From: DATJZH01 sp035499215
Lineage (GTDB): Bacteria; Actinomycetota; Actinomycetes; Streptosporangiales; Streptosporangiaceae
Length of the DNA stretch: 13,409 bases
NCBI GenBank assembly: GCA_035499215.1
Contig: DATJZH010000180.1
Coordinates: forward strand, 1-13,409
Direction of reading: 5' to 3'
The position numbers and the translations under genes are program-made. The notes beneath the pieces were generated by a model that saw nothing but the letters and a program-made list of their open reading frames with translations, did no database searches and was not told the DNA's origin. How positions within the stretch are numbered: position 1 is the first letter of the stretch; every line of letters begins with the position of its first letter. Shown here in pieces: positions 1-5,926 of the stretch.

Positions 1-141
1 ACGAAGCTGTGGGTCCCCGTCGCCGTAGTGTTCCTGCTCATCGGATTGTTCTTCGGGATCCGCCGGGGCCTCCGGCATCTGGGCGACACCGAATTCCATA
101 CCCGGCTGCACAACATCAGGGGACTGCACCGCTGGTTCTAG
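1..141 (+). CDS. C-terminal fragment of a membrane protein (5' end outside window)
   Basis: Frame 1 is open from the first base to a TAG at 139-141, giving 46 residues of a protein whose start lies to the left. The fragment has one hydrophobic stretch, about residues 3-19 (WVPVAVVFLLIGLFFGI), followed at once by a basic segment (RRGLRH) and a short polar, His/Arg-rich tail ending in HRWF. This looks like a last transmembrane helix with a cytoplasmic tail by the positive-inside rule. I do not recognise the family from so little sequence. It runs towards add, so the two genes are convergent with an 83-nt gap. It has no evident link to the aspC-add pair or to the ribosomal genes. Confidence 0.6.
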   Translation, partial: TKLWVPVAVVFLLIGLFFGIRRGLRHLGDTEFHTRLHNIRGLHRWF

Positions 142-224
142 CAGCAGCCAGTGCGCTGCGGGCGGCGAGGCCAGACATGCGTCGGCGCGGGCCCGCACGT
201 CCTGGCAACGTCCTGGCGAGCCGG
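142..224. other. Convergent intergenic gap with no clear terminator
   Basis: This 83-nt gap separates the 3' ends of the left membrane-protein fragment and add. It has a weak 5-bp stem (144-148 with 155-159), a 10-bp G/C palindrome (187-196) and an 11-nt tandem repeat (197-207 and 208-218, one mismatch). No T-tract follows any of these on either strand, so no intrinsic terminator can be assigned. Confidence 0.4.
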
Positions 225-1274
225 TCATGCCGCAGGGACCGGCATGACCGGGCTCCTGCTGCTCGCCCGGATCCACTCGTCGATCCGGGCAAGCAGCCGC
301 GTGCTGACATCCGCGGGAGCTACTGAGCCGCGGACCGACATCCGCGCGAGCTCCGCGAGCTCGGCATCGGACATGCCGTGCGCCCGCCTGGCCAGCTCGT
401 ACTGAGCGGTGAGCCGCCGGCCGAACAGCAGCGGGTCGTCGGCGCCAAGCGCGACGCCGACGCCGGCGTCGAGCAGCGCAGGCAGCGGGACGTCGGCCGG
501 CCCGGCGGCGACCCCGAGGGCAACGTTGGACGTCGGGCAGATTTCGAGAGTGACGCCGGCGGCGGCTATTCGTTGCGTCAGATGCTTGTCCGCCGCGGCG
601 GCGACGCCGTGGCCGATGCGATTGGCGTGCAGCTCGTCCAGGCAGGCCCGGACGCTGGCGGGGCCTGCCAGCTCGCCGCCGTGCGGGACGGCCAGCAGTC
701 CGGCCCGCGCGGCGATCCGGAAGGCCGGCGCGAAATCGGCCGCGGCCCCCCGGCGCTCGTCATTGGACAGGCCGAAGCCGATCACGCCGCGCCCGGCGTA
801 CCTGGCGGCGAGCCGGGCGAGCGTCCGTGCCTCGAGCGGGTGCTTGGTGCGATTGGCCGCGACGATGATGCCGATTCCGACCCCGGTCGCGGCCGCGGCC
901 GCCGCCGCCGCGTCGAGCACCAGCTCCACCGCGGCCGTCAGGCCGCCGAACCGGCTCGCGTACCCGGACGGGTCCACCTGCAGCTCCAGCCAGCCTGACC
1001 CCTCAGCCCGGTCATCCTCAGCCGCCTCGCGCAGCAGGCGGTGCACGTCCGCCTCGGTGCGGATGACGGAGCGGGCGATGTCATAGAGCCGCTGGAACCG
1101 GAACCAGCCGCGCTCGTCGGTGCCCTGCAGCCGCGGCGGCCAGTCCGCGACGAGGGCCTCGGGCAGGTGCGCGCCGTGCTGCCTGGCCAGGTCGACCAGC
1201 GTGCTGTGCCGCATGGAGCCGGTGAGATGCAGGTGCAGGTGCGCCTTCGGGAGATGCTGCAGCGGCCGGGTCAT
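225..1274 (-). CDS. add: Adenosine deaminase family protein (metal-dependent purine-type deaminase)
   Basis: The 349-residue product is of normal length for the adenosine/AMP deaminase superfamily, zinc TIM-barrel enzymes that hydrolytically deaminate 6-aminopurines. The metal and catalytic motifs are all visible. These are an N-terminal HLHLHLTGS with ligands His14 and His16; PHGGE with metal ligand His198 and catalytic Glu201; RIGHG with His222; and ALGADDP with Asp279 and Asp280. ICPTSN (residues 245-250) is also typical. In canonical adenosine deaminases the residue after HxHL is Asp; here it is Thr18, so the substrate may not be plain adenosine. Residues 122-129 are a run of eight alanines. 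I chose the ATG at 1274 because the family N-terminus begins there; the frame stays open upstream but only into aspC. No Shine-Dalgarno sequence is visible. The gene lies 43 nt downstream of aspC on the same strand and is probably co-transcribed with it. Confidence 0.88.
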   Translation of the reverse strand: MTRPLQHLPKAHLHLHLTGSMRHSTLVDLARQHGAHLPEALVADWPPRLQGTDERGWFRFQRLYDIARSVIRTEADVHRLLREAAEDDRAEGSGWLELQVDPSGYASRFGGLTAAVELVLDAAAAAAAATGVGIGIIVAANRTKHPLEARTLARLAARYAGRGVIGFGLSNDERRGAAADFAPAFRIAARAGLLAVPHGGELAGPASVRACLDELHANRIGHGVAAAADKHLTQRIAAAGVTLEICPTSNVALGVAAGPADVPLPALLDAGVGVALGADDPLLFGRRLTAQYELARRAHGMSDAELAELARMSVRGSVAPADVSTRLLARIDEWIRASSRSPVMPVPAA

Positions 1275-1283
1275 CTGCACAGT

Positions 1284-1315
1284 CTGGCAGCCCGGCGGAG
1301 CCGGCGGGCTGCCAG
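1284..1315 (-). promoter_or_regulatory. Perfect 10-bp hairpin between aspC and add
   Basis: CTGGCAGCCC (1284-1293) pairs perfectly with GGGCTGCCAG (1306-1315) around a 12-nt loop. On the minus strand it begins two bases after the aspC stop and ends nine bases before the add ATG, so it fills most of the 43-nt spacer. No T-tract follows on the minus strand, which argues against a standard intrinsic terminator. It could stabilise the upstream mRNA, reduce expression of add, or hide the add start. Confidence 0.6.
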
Positions 1316-1317
1316 GC

Positions 1318-2529
1318 TCAGCGGGCCTGCTCGAGCAGCTTGCCGAGCCGGGTGACCCCCTCCTCGAGATCGGCGTCGCCGAGCGCGCAGGACAGCCGGA
1401 AGTAGCCGGGGGTGCCGAAGGCCTCGCCGGGCACCACGGCGACGTCGGCCTCGTCGAGCAGCAGCTCGGCGAGTTCCACCGAGGTCTGCGGCCGGGCGCC
1501 CGCGAGCTGCCGGCCAAGGAGTCCCCTGACCGACGGGTAGCAGTAGAACGCGCCGGCGGGCAGCGGGCAGAGCACTCCGGGCACCTCGTTCAGCAGGCGC
1601 GTCATGAGCAGACGGCGCCGGTCGAACGCCGCCCGCATCGCCGCGACCGCGGACAGGTCGCCGGACACCGCGGCAAGCGCGGCGGCCTGAGCCACGTTGC
1701 ACACGTTGGACGTGGCGTGCGACTGCAGGCTGGCGGCAGCCTTGACCACGTCCGCGGGGCCGATCATCCAGCCGACCCGCCAGCCGGTCATCGCGTAGGT
1801 CTTCGCGACGCCGTTCAGGACGACGCAGCGGTCGGCTATCTCCGGCGCCGCCACGGGCATCGAGACGAACCTGGCGTCGCCGTAGACCAGGTGCTCGTAG
1901 ATCTCGTCGGTGACCACCCAGATGCCCTTCGCCGCAGCCCAGCGGCCGATCTGCGCGACCTGATCCGGCGGGTAGACCGCGCCTGTCGGGTTGGACGGCG
2001 AGACGAACACGAGCATCTTGGTCGCCGCGGTGCGGTGCGCCTCCAGCTGCTCGACGGACGCCAGGTAACCCGACTGCTCGTCGGTCGCCACGGGGACCGG
2101 CTTGCCGCCCGCCAGCGCGATGGACTCCGGGTAGGTCGTCCAGTAGGGCGTGGGCAGGAGCACCTCGTCGCCGGGGTCAAGCAGCGTGGCGAATGCCTCG
2201 TACACGGCATGCTTGCCGCCGTTGGTGATCAGGACCTGGCCAGCGGAGACCTGGAGCCCGGAGTCCCTGGCGGTCTTGGCCGCCACGGCCTCGCGCAGCT
2301 CCGGCAGGCCCGCCGCGGGCGTGTAATGGTGGAACTTGGGCACGGCGCAGGCGCGGGCTGCCGCCTCGACGATGTAGCCGGGCGTCGGGAAGTCCGGCTC
2401 GCCGGCGCCGAAGCCGATGACCGGCCTGCCCGCCGCCTTGAGCGCCTTGGCCTTGGCGTCGACGGCCAGCGTCGCCGACTCGGTGATGCCGGCCACCCGG
2501 GCAGAGATTCTGTGCTGCGGGGAACTCAT
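1318..2529 (-). CDS. aspC: Pyridoxal-phosphate aspartate aminotransferase, class I
   Basis: This 403-residue protein is a fold-type I, subgroup I-gamma-like aminotransferase. It would transfer the amino group of aspartate to 2-oxoglutarate in the cytoplasm. Visible features, in order, are: GFGAGEPDFPTP (39-50), the substrate-side N-terminal motif; NGGKHAVYEAF (103-113), which binds the PLP phosphate; SPSNPTGAVY (177-186) with Asn180; VTDEIYEHL (206-214) with Asp208, which binds the PLP ring nitrogen, and Tyr211; and GVAKTYAMTGWRVGW (240-254), where Lys243 forms the Schiff base. A C-terminal YFRLSCA carries the arginine that binds the substrate alpha-carboxylate. All expected residues are present. 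I chose the ATG at 2529 because homologs begin a few residues before SARV. An in-frame ATG at 2568 has a better Shine-Dalgarno (AAGGGG, 6-nt spacing) and would add 13 residues. It is the first gene of a likely aspC-add operon and is divergent from tRNA-Trp. Substrate preference among acidic and other amino acids cannot be fixed by motifs alone. Confidence 0.9.
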   Translation of the reverse strand: MSSPQHRISARVAGITESATLAVDAKAKALKAAGRPVIGFGAGEPDFPTPGYIVEAAARACAVPKFHHYTPAAGLPELREAVAAKTARDSGLQVSAGQVLITNGGKHAVYEAFATLLDPGDEVLLPTPYWTTYPESIALAGGKPVPVATDEQSGYLASVEQLEAHRTAATKMLVFVSPSNPTGAVYPPDQVAQIGRWAAAKGIWVVTDEIYEHLVYGDARFVSMPVAAPEIADRCVVLNGVAKTYAMTGWRVGWMIGPADVVKAAASLQSHATSNVCNVAQAAALAAVSGDLSAVAAMRAAFDRRRLLMTRLLNEVPGVLCPLPAGAFYCYPSVRGLLGRQLAGARPQTSVELAELLLDEADVAVVPGEAFGTPGYFRLSCALGDADLEEGVTRLGKLLEQAR

Positions 2530-2611
2530 GAGGTCTATCGTGGCACCTTCCGGGGACGCGGGTGGCATCCCGGCCCCCTTGCCGCCCGCTGAATGCGGAT
2601 TTGGCTGCGGG

Positions 2612-2642
2612 TTCGACGGCGGGGCCGCCGGCAACGTACACT
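2612..2642 (+). promoter_or_regulatory. Candidate promoter for tRNA-Trp and secE
   Basis: TTCGAC (2612-2617), a 19-nt spacer and TACACT (2637-2642) form a plausible sigma-70-type promoter reading towards tRNA-Trp, with a start near 2649. The -10 matches TAnnnT; the -35 is only fair and the spacer is long. It is the best candidate I see in the divergent 198-nt region. I found no convincing promoter for aspC on the other strand. Confidence 0.4.
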
Positions 2643-2670
2643 TCAGCATCTGGTGGCCGTCCACCCAGGT

Positions 2671-2694
2671 GGCCGGTGCATGCCCGCACCGGCC
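2671..2694 (+). other. Perfect 9-bp hairpin in the tRNA-Trp leader region
   Basis: GGCCGGTGC (2671-2679) pairs with GCACCGGCC (2686-2694) around the 6-nt loop ATGCCC. It lies 33 nt before the mature tRNA 5' end, downstream of the candidate promoter, so it would be in the tRNA 5' leader. No T-tract follows. Its role is unknown; leader processing or a boundary between the divergent units are possibilities. Confidence 0.5.
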
Positions 2695-2727
2695 TGGCCC
2701 GTGCGGACCTGACAGGACGGCACTGAT

Positions 2728-2801
2728 AGGGCAGTAGCTCAACTGGCTAGAGTCCCGGTCTCCAAAACCGGCGGTTGGGGGTTCGAGTCCCTCCTGCCCT
2801 G
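2728..2801 (+). tRNA. tRNA-Trp (anticodon CCA)
   Basis: A complete cloverleaf can be folded by hand. The acceptor stem pairs AGGGCAG (2728-2734) with CTGCCCT (2794-2800), and G2801 is the discriminator, as in bacterial tRNA-Trp. The D stem is GCTC with GAGT. The anticodon stem CCGGT/ACCGG encloses the loop CTCCAAA with anticodon CCA. The T stem is GGGGG/CCCTC with the loop TTCGAGT. The 3' CCA is not encoded, so it must be added by nucleotidyltransferase. The gene sits 75 nt before secE on the same strand, as I recall for Streptomyces, so co-transcription with secE is likely. Confidence 0.97.
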
Positions 2802-2876
2802 CGAGTGCGGCCCGTGAACCCAGCGGGCAGGTGGCGGCGTCAGCCGGCAAGTGATCAGCGCTGCTCAGGTGAGGAC

Positions 2877-3128
2877 ATGGCAACTCAGACACGTGGCTCG
2901 GCCGCAGAGAAGTCGCCAAAGCCCGGTCGGCCGCAGGTGCGGGAGCGAACGACGCCTGCGCTGTTCCTCCGGCAGGTCGTCGCCGAGCTGCGCAAGGTCA
3001 TCTGGCCGACCCGCAAGGAGCTTGTCACCTACACGACAGTCGCGCTCGTGTTCATCCTGGTCATGGTGGCGATCGTGACCAGCCTGGACTATGGCTTCAC
3101 GAAGCTGGTGTTTGCCGTCTTCGGCTGA
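2877..3128 (+). CDS. secE: Preprotein translocase subunit SecE
   Basis: The 83-residue product is the short, single-membrane-span form of SecE found in most Gram-positive bacteria. SecE clamps SecY in the SecYEG channel that exports proteins across the cytoplasmic membrane. The cytoplasmic N-terminus (about 1-30) is polar and basic. It is followed by the family hallmark, an amphipathic helix ending in ELRKVIWPTRKEL (residues 37-49), then one transmembrane segment at about 51-73. The ATG at 2877 is preceded by GGTGAGG at a short spacing. The frame extends further upstream, but only into the tRNA gene. It is followed by nusG after 137 nt; the secE-nusG pairing is a widely conserved order. Confidence 0.95.
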   Translation: MATQTRGSAAEKSPKPGRPQVRERTTPALFLRQVVAELRKVIWPTRKELVTYTTVALVFILVMVAIVTSLDYGFTKLVFAVFG

Positions 3129-3265
3129 GGATCTGCACCGGCTTGATGACGCACCCATGCGCCGAGCGTGGCAGCATGATCACAAGACGTCTGTGCGCGG
3201 TCAGCAGTGGCCCGCCGTCAGCACCGGCGGCAGCGCGTGCGCAAGAGCGGAGAGAAAGAGTTACC

Positions 3266-4099
3266 GTGTCCGAGTCCGAACTGCAGGTCGGCCAACAGTC
3301 GGCCGAGCGTCCCATCGACGGCGAGCCCGGCGCTGCTGGCGCGCCGACTGAAGCCGCGGCTGCGGCCGACGGCACCGACGCCGGTGACCCCGGCGCGGCC
3401 GCCGCTGGCGCGGCAGCTGACGCGCTGCCCGTCCGGGCCGCAGCTGGCGAGCCTGACGGCGCCGCGGCCGCCGGGGGCGAAGCCGGCGACGGCGCGGCCG
3501 GCGAGGAGAAGGCCGATCCCGTCACCACGTTCAAGTCCCAGCTGCGGCTGCTTCCCGGTGACTGGTATGTCGTGCATTCCTACGCCGGCTACGAGAACCG
3601 GGTCAGGACGAACCTGGAGAGCCGCACCCAGTCACTCAACATGGAGGACTACATCTACCAGATCGAGGTCCCCACGCATGAGGTGATCGAGATCAAGGGC
3701 GGCAAGCGGCAGCAGGTCCAGGAGAAAGTGCTGCCCGGCTACATCCTCGTCCGGATGGACCTCACCGACGAATCCTGGGCGGCGGTGCGGAACACCCCCG
3801 GCGTCACCGGCTTCGTGGGCCTGTCCAGCAGGCCGTCGCCGCTCAGCCTGGATGAGGTCGCGACCCTGCTCGCGCCGGTGCCCGAGGAGAAGGCGATCAA
3901 GAAGGCCGAGACCATGCGGGCCGCCGCGGTGGACTTCGAGGTCGGCCAGTCCGTTACTGTCATGGACGGCCCGTTCGCCACCCTTCCGGCGACCGTGAGC
4001 GAGATCAATCCCGATACCCAGAAGCTCAAGGTGCTCGTGTCCATCTTCGGGCGCGAGACGCCGGTCGAGCTCTCCTTCGATCAGGTAAGCAAGATCTGA
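3266..4099 (+). CDS. nusG: Transcription termination/antitermination factor NusG
   Basis: The 277-residue protein is NusG, which binds elongating RNA polymerase, modulates pausing and links transcription to Rho or to the ribosome. The first 85 or so residues are a low-complexity, acidic Ala/Gly/Asp/Glu-rich extension. The NGN domain begins near DWYVVHSYAGYENRV (about 99-113) and includes LPGYILVRM (156-164) and the VRNTPGVTGFVG segment (174-185). The C-terminal KOW domain spans about 224-275, with GQSVTVMDGPF and SIFGRETPVELSFDQV. The enterobacterial form is about 180 residues; the excess is the N-terminal tail common in actinomycetes. I chose the GTG at 3266, preceded by a purine-rich GGAGAGAAAGAG run, because the codons upstream lack family similarity. 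It precedes rplK by 71 nt. Confidence 0.94.
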   Translation: MSESELQVGQQSAERPIDGEPGAAGAPTEAAAAADGTDAGDPGAAAAGAAADALPVRAAAGEPDGAAAAGGEAGDGAAGEEKADPVTTFKSQLRLLPGDWYVVHSYAGYENRVRTNLESRTQSLNMEDYIYQIEVPTHEVIEIKGGKRQQVQEKVLPGYILVRMDLTDESWAAVRNTPGVTGFVGLSSRPSPLSLDEVATLLAPVPEEKAIKKAETMRAAAVDFEVGQSVTVMDGPFATLPATVSEINPDTQKLKVLVSIFGRETPVELSFDQVSKI

Positions 4100-4170
4100 C
4101 GCCGGTGATCCGGCTGATCCGCCGCCGGACATGACCCGAGTGAACACAGTTAGGTAAGGACTGCAGACCG

Positions 4171-4605
4171 ATGCCTCCGAGGAAGAAGAAGGTTGCTGCG
4201 CTCGTCAAGGTGCAGCTGAACGCAGGACAGGCCACCCCGGCTCCGCCGGTCGGCACCGCGCTTGGCCCGCACGGCGTCAACATCATGGATTTCGTCAAGC
4301 AGTACAACGCTGCCACGGACTCCCAGCGCGGCAACGTGATCCCGGTGGAGATCACCATCTACGAGGACAGGTCGTTCTCCTTCATCACCAAGACGCCGCC
4401 GGCGCCTGAGCTGATCAAGAAGGCGGCCGGGGTGCAGAAAGGCAGCGCCGAGCCGCACAAGGCGAAGGCCGGGTCGATGACCCGGGCCCAGATCCGCGAG
4501 ATCGCCCAGGCCAAGATGCCCGACCTGAACGCCAACAGCGTGGAAGCCGCCGAGAAGATCATCGCCGGGACCGCGCGCTCGATGGGCATCACCGTCGAGG
4601 GCTGA
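4171..4605 (+). CDS. rplK: 50S ribosomal protein L11
   Basis: The 144-residue product is L11, of normal length. It binds the GTPase-associated region of 23S rRNA at the base of the L7/L12 stalk. The N-terminal domain has [15 protein letters not shown] (14-28) with the proline-rich helix next to the thiostrepton site, then [16 protein letters not shown]. The C-terminal RNA-binding domain runs from about 75 and ends in [12 protein letters not shown], matching the family signature. The ATG at 4171 is preceded by AAGGA with about 10 nt spacing. The gene is followed by a structured 196-nt spacer before rplA. In many bacteria rplK-rplA mRNA is autoregulated by L1; I could not identify a certain L1 target upstream of this gene. 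Confidence 0.97.
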
Positions 4606-4801
4606 TGGCCGCGGGCGCCACAACGCCCGCGGCATGGGGCGCGCCGGTGGCAGACGCCGCATGAGACCTGCGGCATAAGAGCCGCCTGCCCGGCGTTACC
4701 AGGCAGGCAGGGATCGGCCGGGCCGGATGGGCCCGGCCAGTGGCAGGGCCAGCGCTGGTCCGGTGACCACGAACTCCGCAGCGAAAGATGGAGACGCGAA
4801 A
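4606..4801 (+). promoter_or_regulatory. Structured rplK-rplA spacer with three hairpins
   Basis: Three perfect inverted repeats lie in series in this 196-nt spacer. They are 4608-4617 with 4624-4633 (10 bp, 6-nt loop, starting three bases after the rplK stop); 4684-4690 with 4702-4708 (7 bp, 11-nt loop); and 4716-4724 with 4730-4738 (9 bp, 5-nt loop). None is followed by a T-tract, so full termination is unlikely. Possible roles are mRNA 3'-end stabilisation, differential expression of L11 and L1, or an L1 binding site. The rplA ribosome-binding site GGAG lies after the third hairpin. Confidence 0.55.
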
Positions 4802-5527
4802 ATGAAGCGCAGCAAGGCATATCGCAAGGCCGAAGAGCTGGTGGAGCCGGCTCATCTGCACAGCCCTGCCGAGGCGGTGGAGCTGGCAAGGAAGACCTCT
4901 ACCACCAGATTCGACCCGACCGTCGAGGTGGCGCTGCGGCTTGGCGTTGACCCGCGCAGGGCTGACCAGATGGTCCGGGGCACCGTCAACCTGCCGCACG
5001 GCACCGGCAAGACCGCGCGCGTGCTGGTGTTCGCGACCGGTGAGCGCGCGGACGAGGCCCGCGCCGCTGGCGCCGACTATGTGGGCGCCGATGACCTGAT
5101 CGAGCGGATCCAGGGCGGGTTCCTCGATTTCGATGCCGTGGTCGCCACGCCGGATCTGATGGGCAAGGTCGGACGGCTCGGCCGGGTACTGGGCCCGCGC
5201 GGCCTGATGCCGAATCCGAAGACCGGCACGGTTACGGTCAACGTCGGCAAGGCGGTGTCCGACATCAAGGCCGGCAAGATCGAGTTCCGGGTTGACCGGC
5301 ATGGCAATCTGCACTTCGTGATCGGCAAGGCGTCTTTTGCCGACCGGGCGCTGGTGGAGAACTACGCGGCCGCGATCGAGGAGGTCATCCGGCTCAAGCC
5401 GTCGGCGGCCAAGGGACGCTACCTGAAGAAGGTCACGGTCACCACCACGATGGGGCCGGGCATCCAGGTCGACCCGAACATGACCCGCGGCATTGCGGAC
5501 GAGCTCGCCGACGCGGCCGCACGCTAG
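4802..5527 (+). CDS. rplA: 50S ribosomal protein L1
   Basis: The 241-residue protein is L1, of usual length, which forms the mobile L1 stalk of the large subunit and helps release deacylated tRNA. In many bacteria it also represses its own mRNA. The start MKRSKAYRKAEELV is typical. The family signature KVGRLGRVLGPRGLMPNPKT is at residues 122-141 and is complete. The C-terminal part has IEFRVDRHGNLHFVIGK and the KKVTVTTTMGPGIQVDP segment. The ATG at 4802 has GGAG eight bases upstream; the frame is open for 25 more codons upstream but these fall in the structured spacer and have no family similarity. It follows rplK and is separated from rplJ by a 399-nt regulatory gap. Confidence 0.97.
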   Translation: MKRSKAYRKAEELVEPAHLHSPAEAVELARKTSTTRFDPTVEVALRLGVDPRRADQMVRGTVNLPHGTGKTARVLVFATGERADEARAAGADYVGADDLIERIQGGFLDFDAVVATPDLMGKVGRLGRVLGPRGLMPNPKTGTVTVNVGKAVSDIKAGKIEFRVDRHGNLHFVIGKASFADRALVENYAAAIEEVIRLKPSAAKGRYLKKVTVTTTMGPGIQVDPNMTRGIADELADAAAR

Positions 5528-5652
5528 CCGGGCTCCGGCCTGCGGCGCCGCGGTCGCGGACCTCCGGCAGAGAACGCCGTGATCACGACATTCTCCGGCC
5601 CGGACTTCGATGGGCGCGGCTTCCGGCCCGGCCTGCGCGGCGGCGATCGGAT
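5528..5652 (+). other. Start of the rplA-rplJ gap: no gene seen
   Basis: This is the first third of the 399-nt gap between rplA and rplJ. It is very G+C-rich with several short palindromes, for example GCGGCGCCGC and GTGATCAC, but has no T-tract terminator and no ORF with a ribosome-binding site and plausible protein. As I recall, Streptomyces carries extra genes, including a lipoprotein, between rplA and rplJ; none is present here. Confidence 0.4.
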
Positions 5653-5682
5653 TTGGCGGCCGGGCCGGCGGCCGCGTAACCT
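5653..5682 (+). promoter_or_regulatory. Candidate rplJL promoter
   Basis: TTGGCG (5653-5658), an 18-nt spacer and TAACCT (5677-5682) make a good sigma-70/HrdB-type promoter. The predicted start, about 5689, falls where the L10 leader fold begins, which supports it. It would give rplJ-rplL expression independent of rplK-rplA. Confidence 0.6.
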
Positions 5683-5686
5683 GAAT

Positions 5687-5770
5687 GCCTGCCAAAGACC
5701 GTCGGCTGCCGCCGCGCACTCAGCGTGGCGGCCGAAGGCCCGCGACGAGCGGGCGGCCCGCGCAGGTGAC
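5687..5770 (+). promoter_or_regulatory. Ribosomal protein L10 leader (autoregulatory mRNA element)
   Basis: The segment resembles the L10 leader upstream of rplJ in many bacteria, where the L10-(L12)n complex binds its own mRNA. A closing helix pairs CCTGC (5688-5692) with GCAGG (5762-5766). It holds the unpaired CAAAGACCG strand and two hairpins: GCCGCCGCGC (5708-5717) with GCGTGGCGGC (5723-5732), one G-U pair, and GCCCGC (5738-5743) with GCGGGC (5749-5754). The 3' side reads GCGCAGGTGACTGAG, which I recall as well conserved in actinomycete leaders. The fold starts at the predicted transcription start and lies about 150 nt before rplJ. Excess L10/L12 would be expected to lower expression of rplJ-rplL through this element. 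Confidence 0.75.
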
Positions 5771-5777
5771 TGAGCTC

Positions 5778-5814
5778 GACCGCGGGCCCGCAGCAGTGCT
5801 GCCGGGCGCCGGTC
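5778..5814 (+). promoter_or_regulatory. Hairpin between the L10 leader and the attenuator
   Basis: GACCG (5778-5782) pairs with CGGTC (5810-5814). Inside, CCCGCAGC (5787-5794) pairs with GCTGCCGGG (5798-5806) with one bulged C around a 3-nt loop. It abuts the terminator-like hairpin that starts at 5815 and so could stack on it or compete with it. Confidence 0.4.
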
Positions 5815-5849
5815 ACGCCCCGTGCGCCAGCGCCGGGGCGTTCGTCTTT
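5815..5849 (+). terminator. Terminator-like attenuator in the rplJ leader
   Basis: ACGCCCC (5815-5821) pairs with GGGGCGT (5835-5841), with a partly paired G/C loop, followed by the T-rich run TCGTCTTT (5842-5849). This is the most convincing intrinsic-terminator shape in the window. It lies after the L10 leader and 77 nt before rplJ, which suggests attenuation rather than an end of transcription. Confidence 0.6.
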
Positions 5850-5926
5850 CCCGGGCCTTCGCCGACTCCGGATGAAGCCGGGAATGCCCGCCCAGCGCGG
5901 CTGTCCCGGAACGAGAAGGGAGGCCC

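Noticed and set aside
889..915. Poly-alanine tract in the deaminase as a frameshift or expansion defect
   Set aside because: The run of eight Ala codons is in frame, lies in a helix region, and all downstream catalytic motifs are intact.
1120..2592. A 490-codon plus-strand frame opposite aspC and add
   Set aside because: It is antisense to two well-supported genes, is Arg/Gly-rich as expected of a high-G+C shadow frame, and has no recognisable domain.
2530..2919. Upstream extension of the aspC reading frame by 130 codons
   Set aside because: The extension runs antisense through tRNA-Trp and the secE start and has no family similarity; aminotransferases begin near 2529 or at most 2568.
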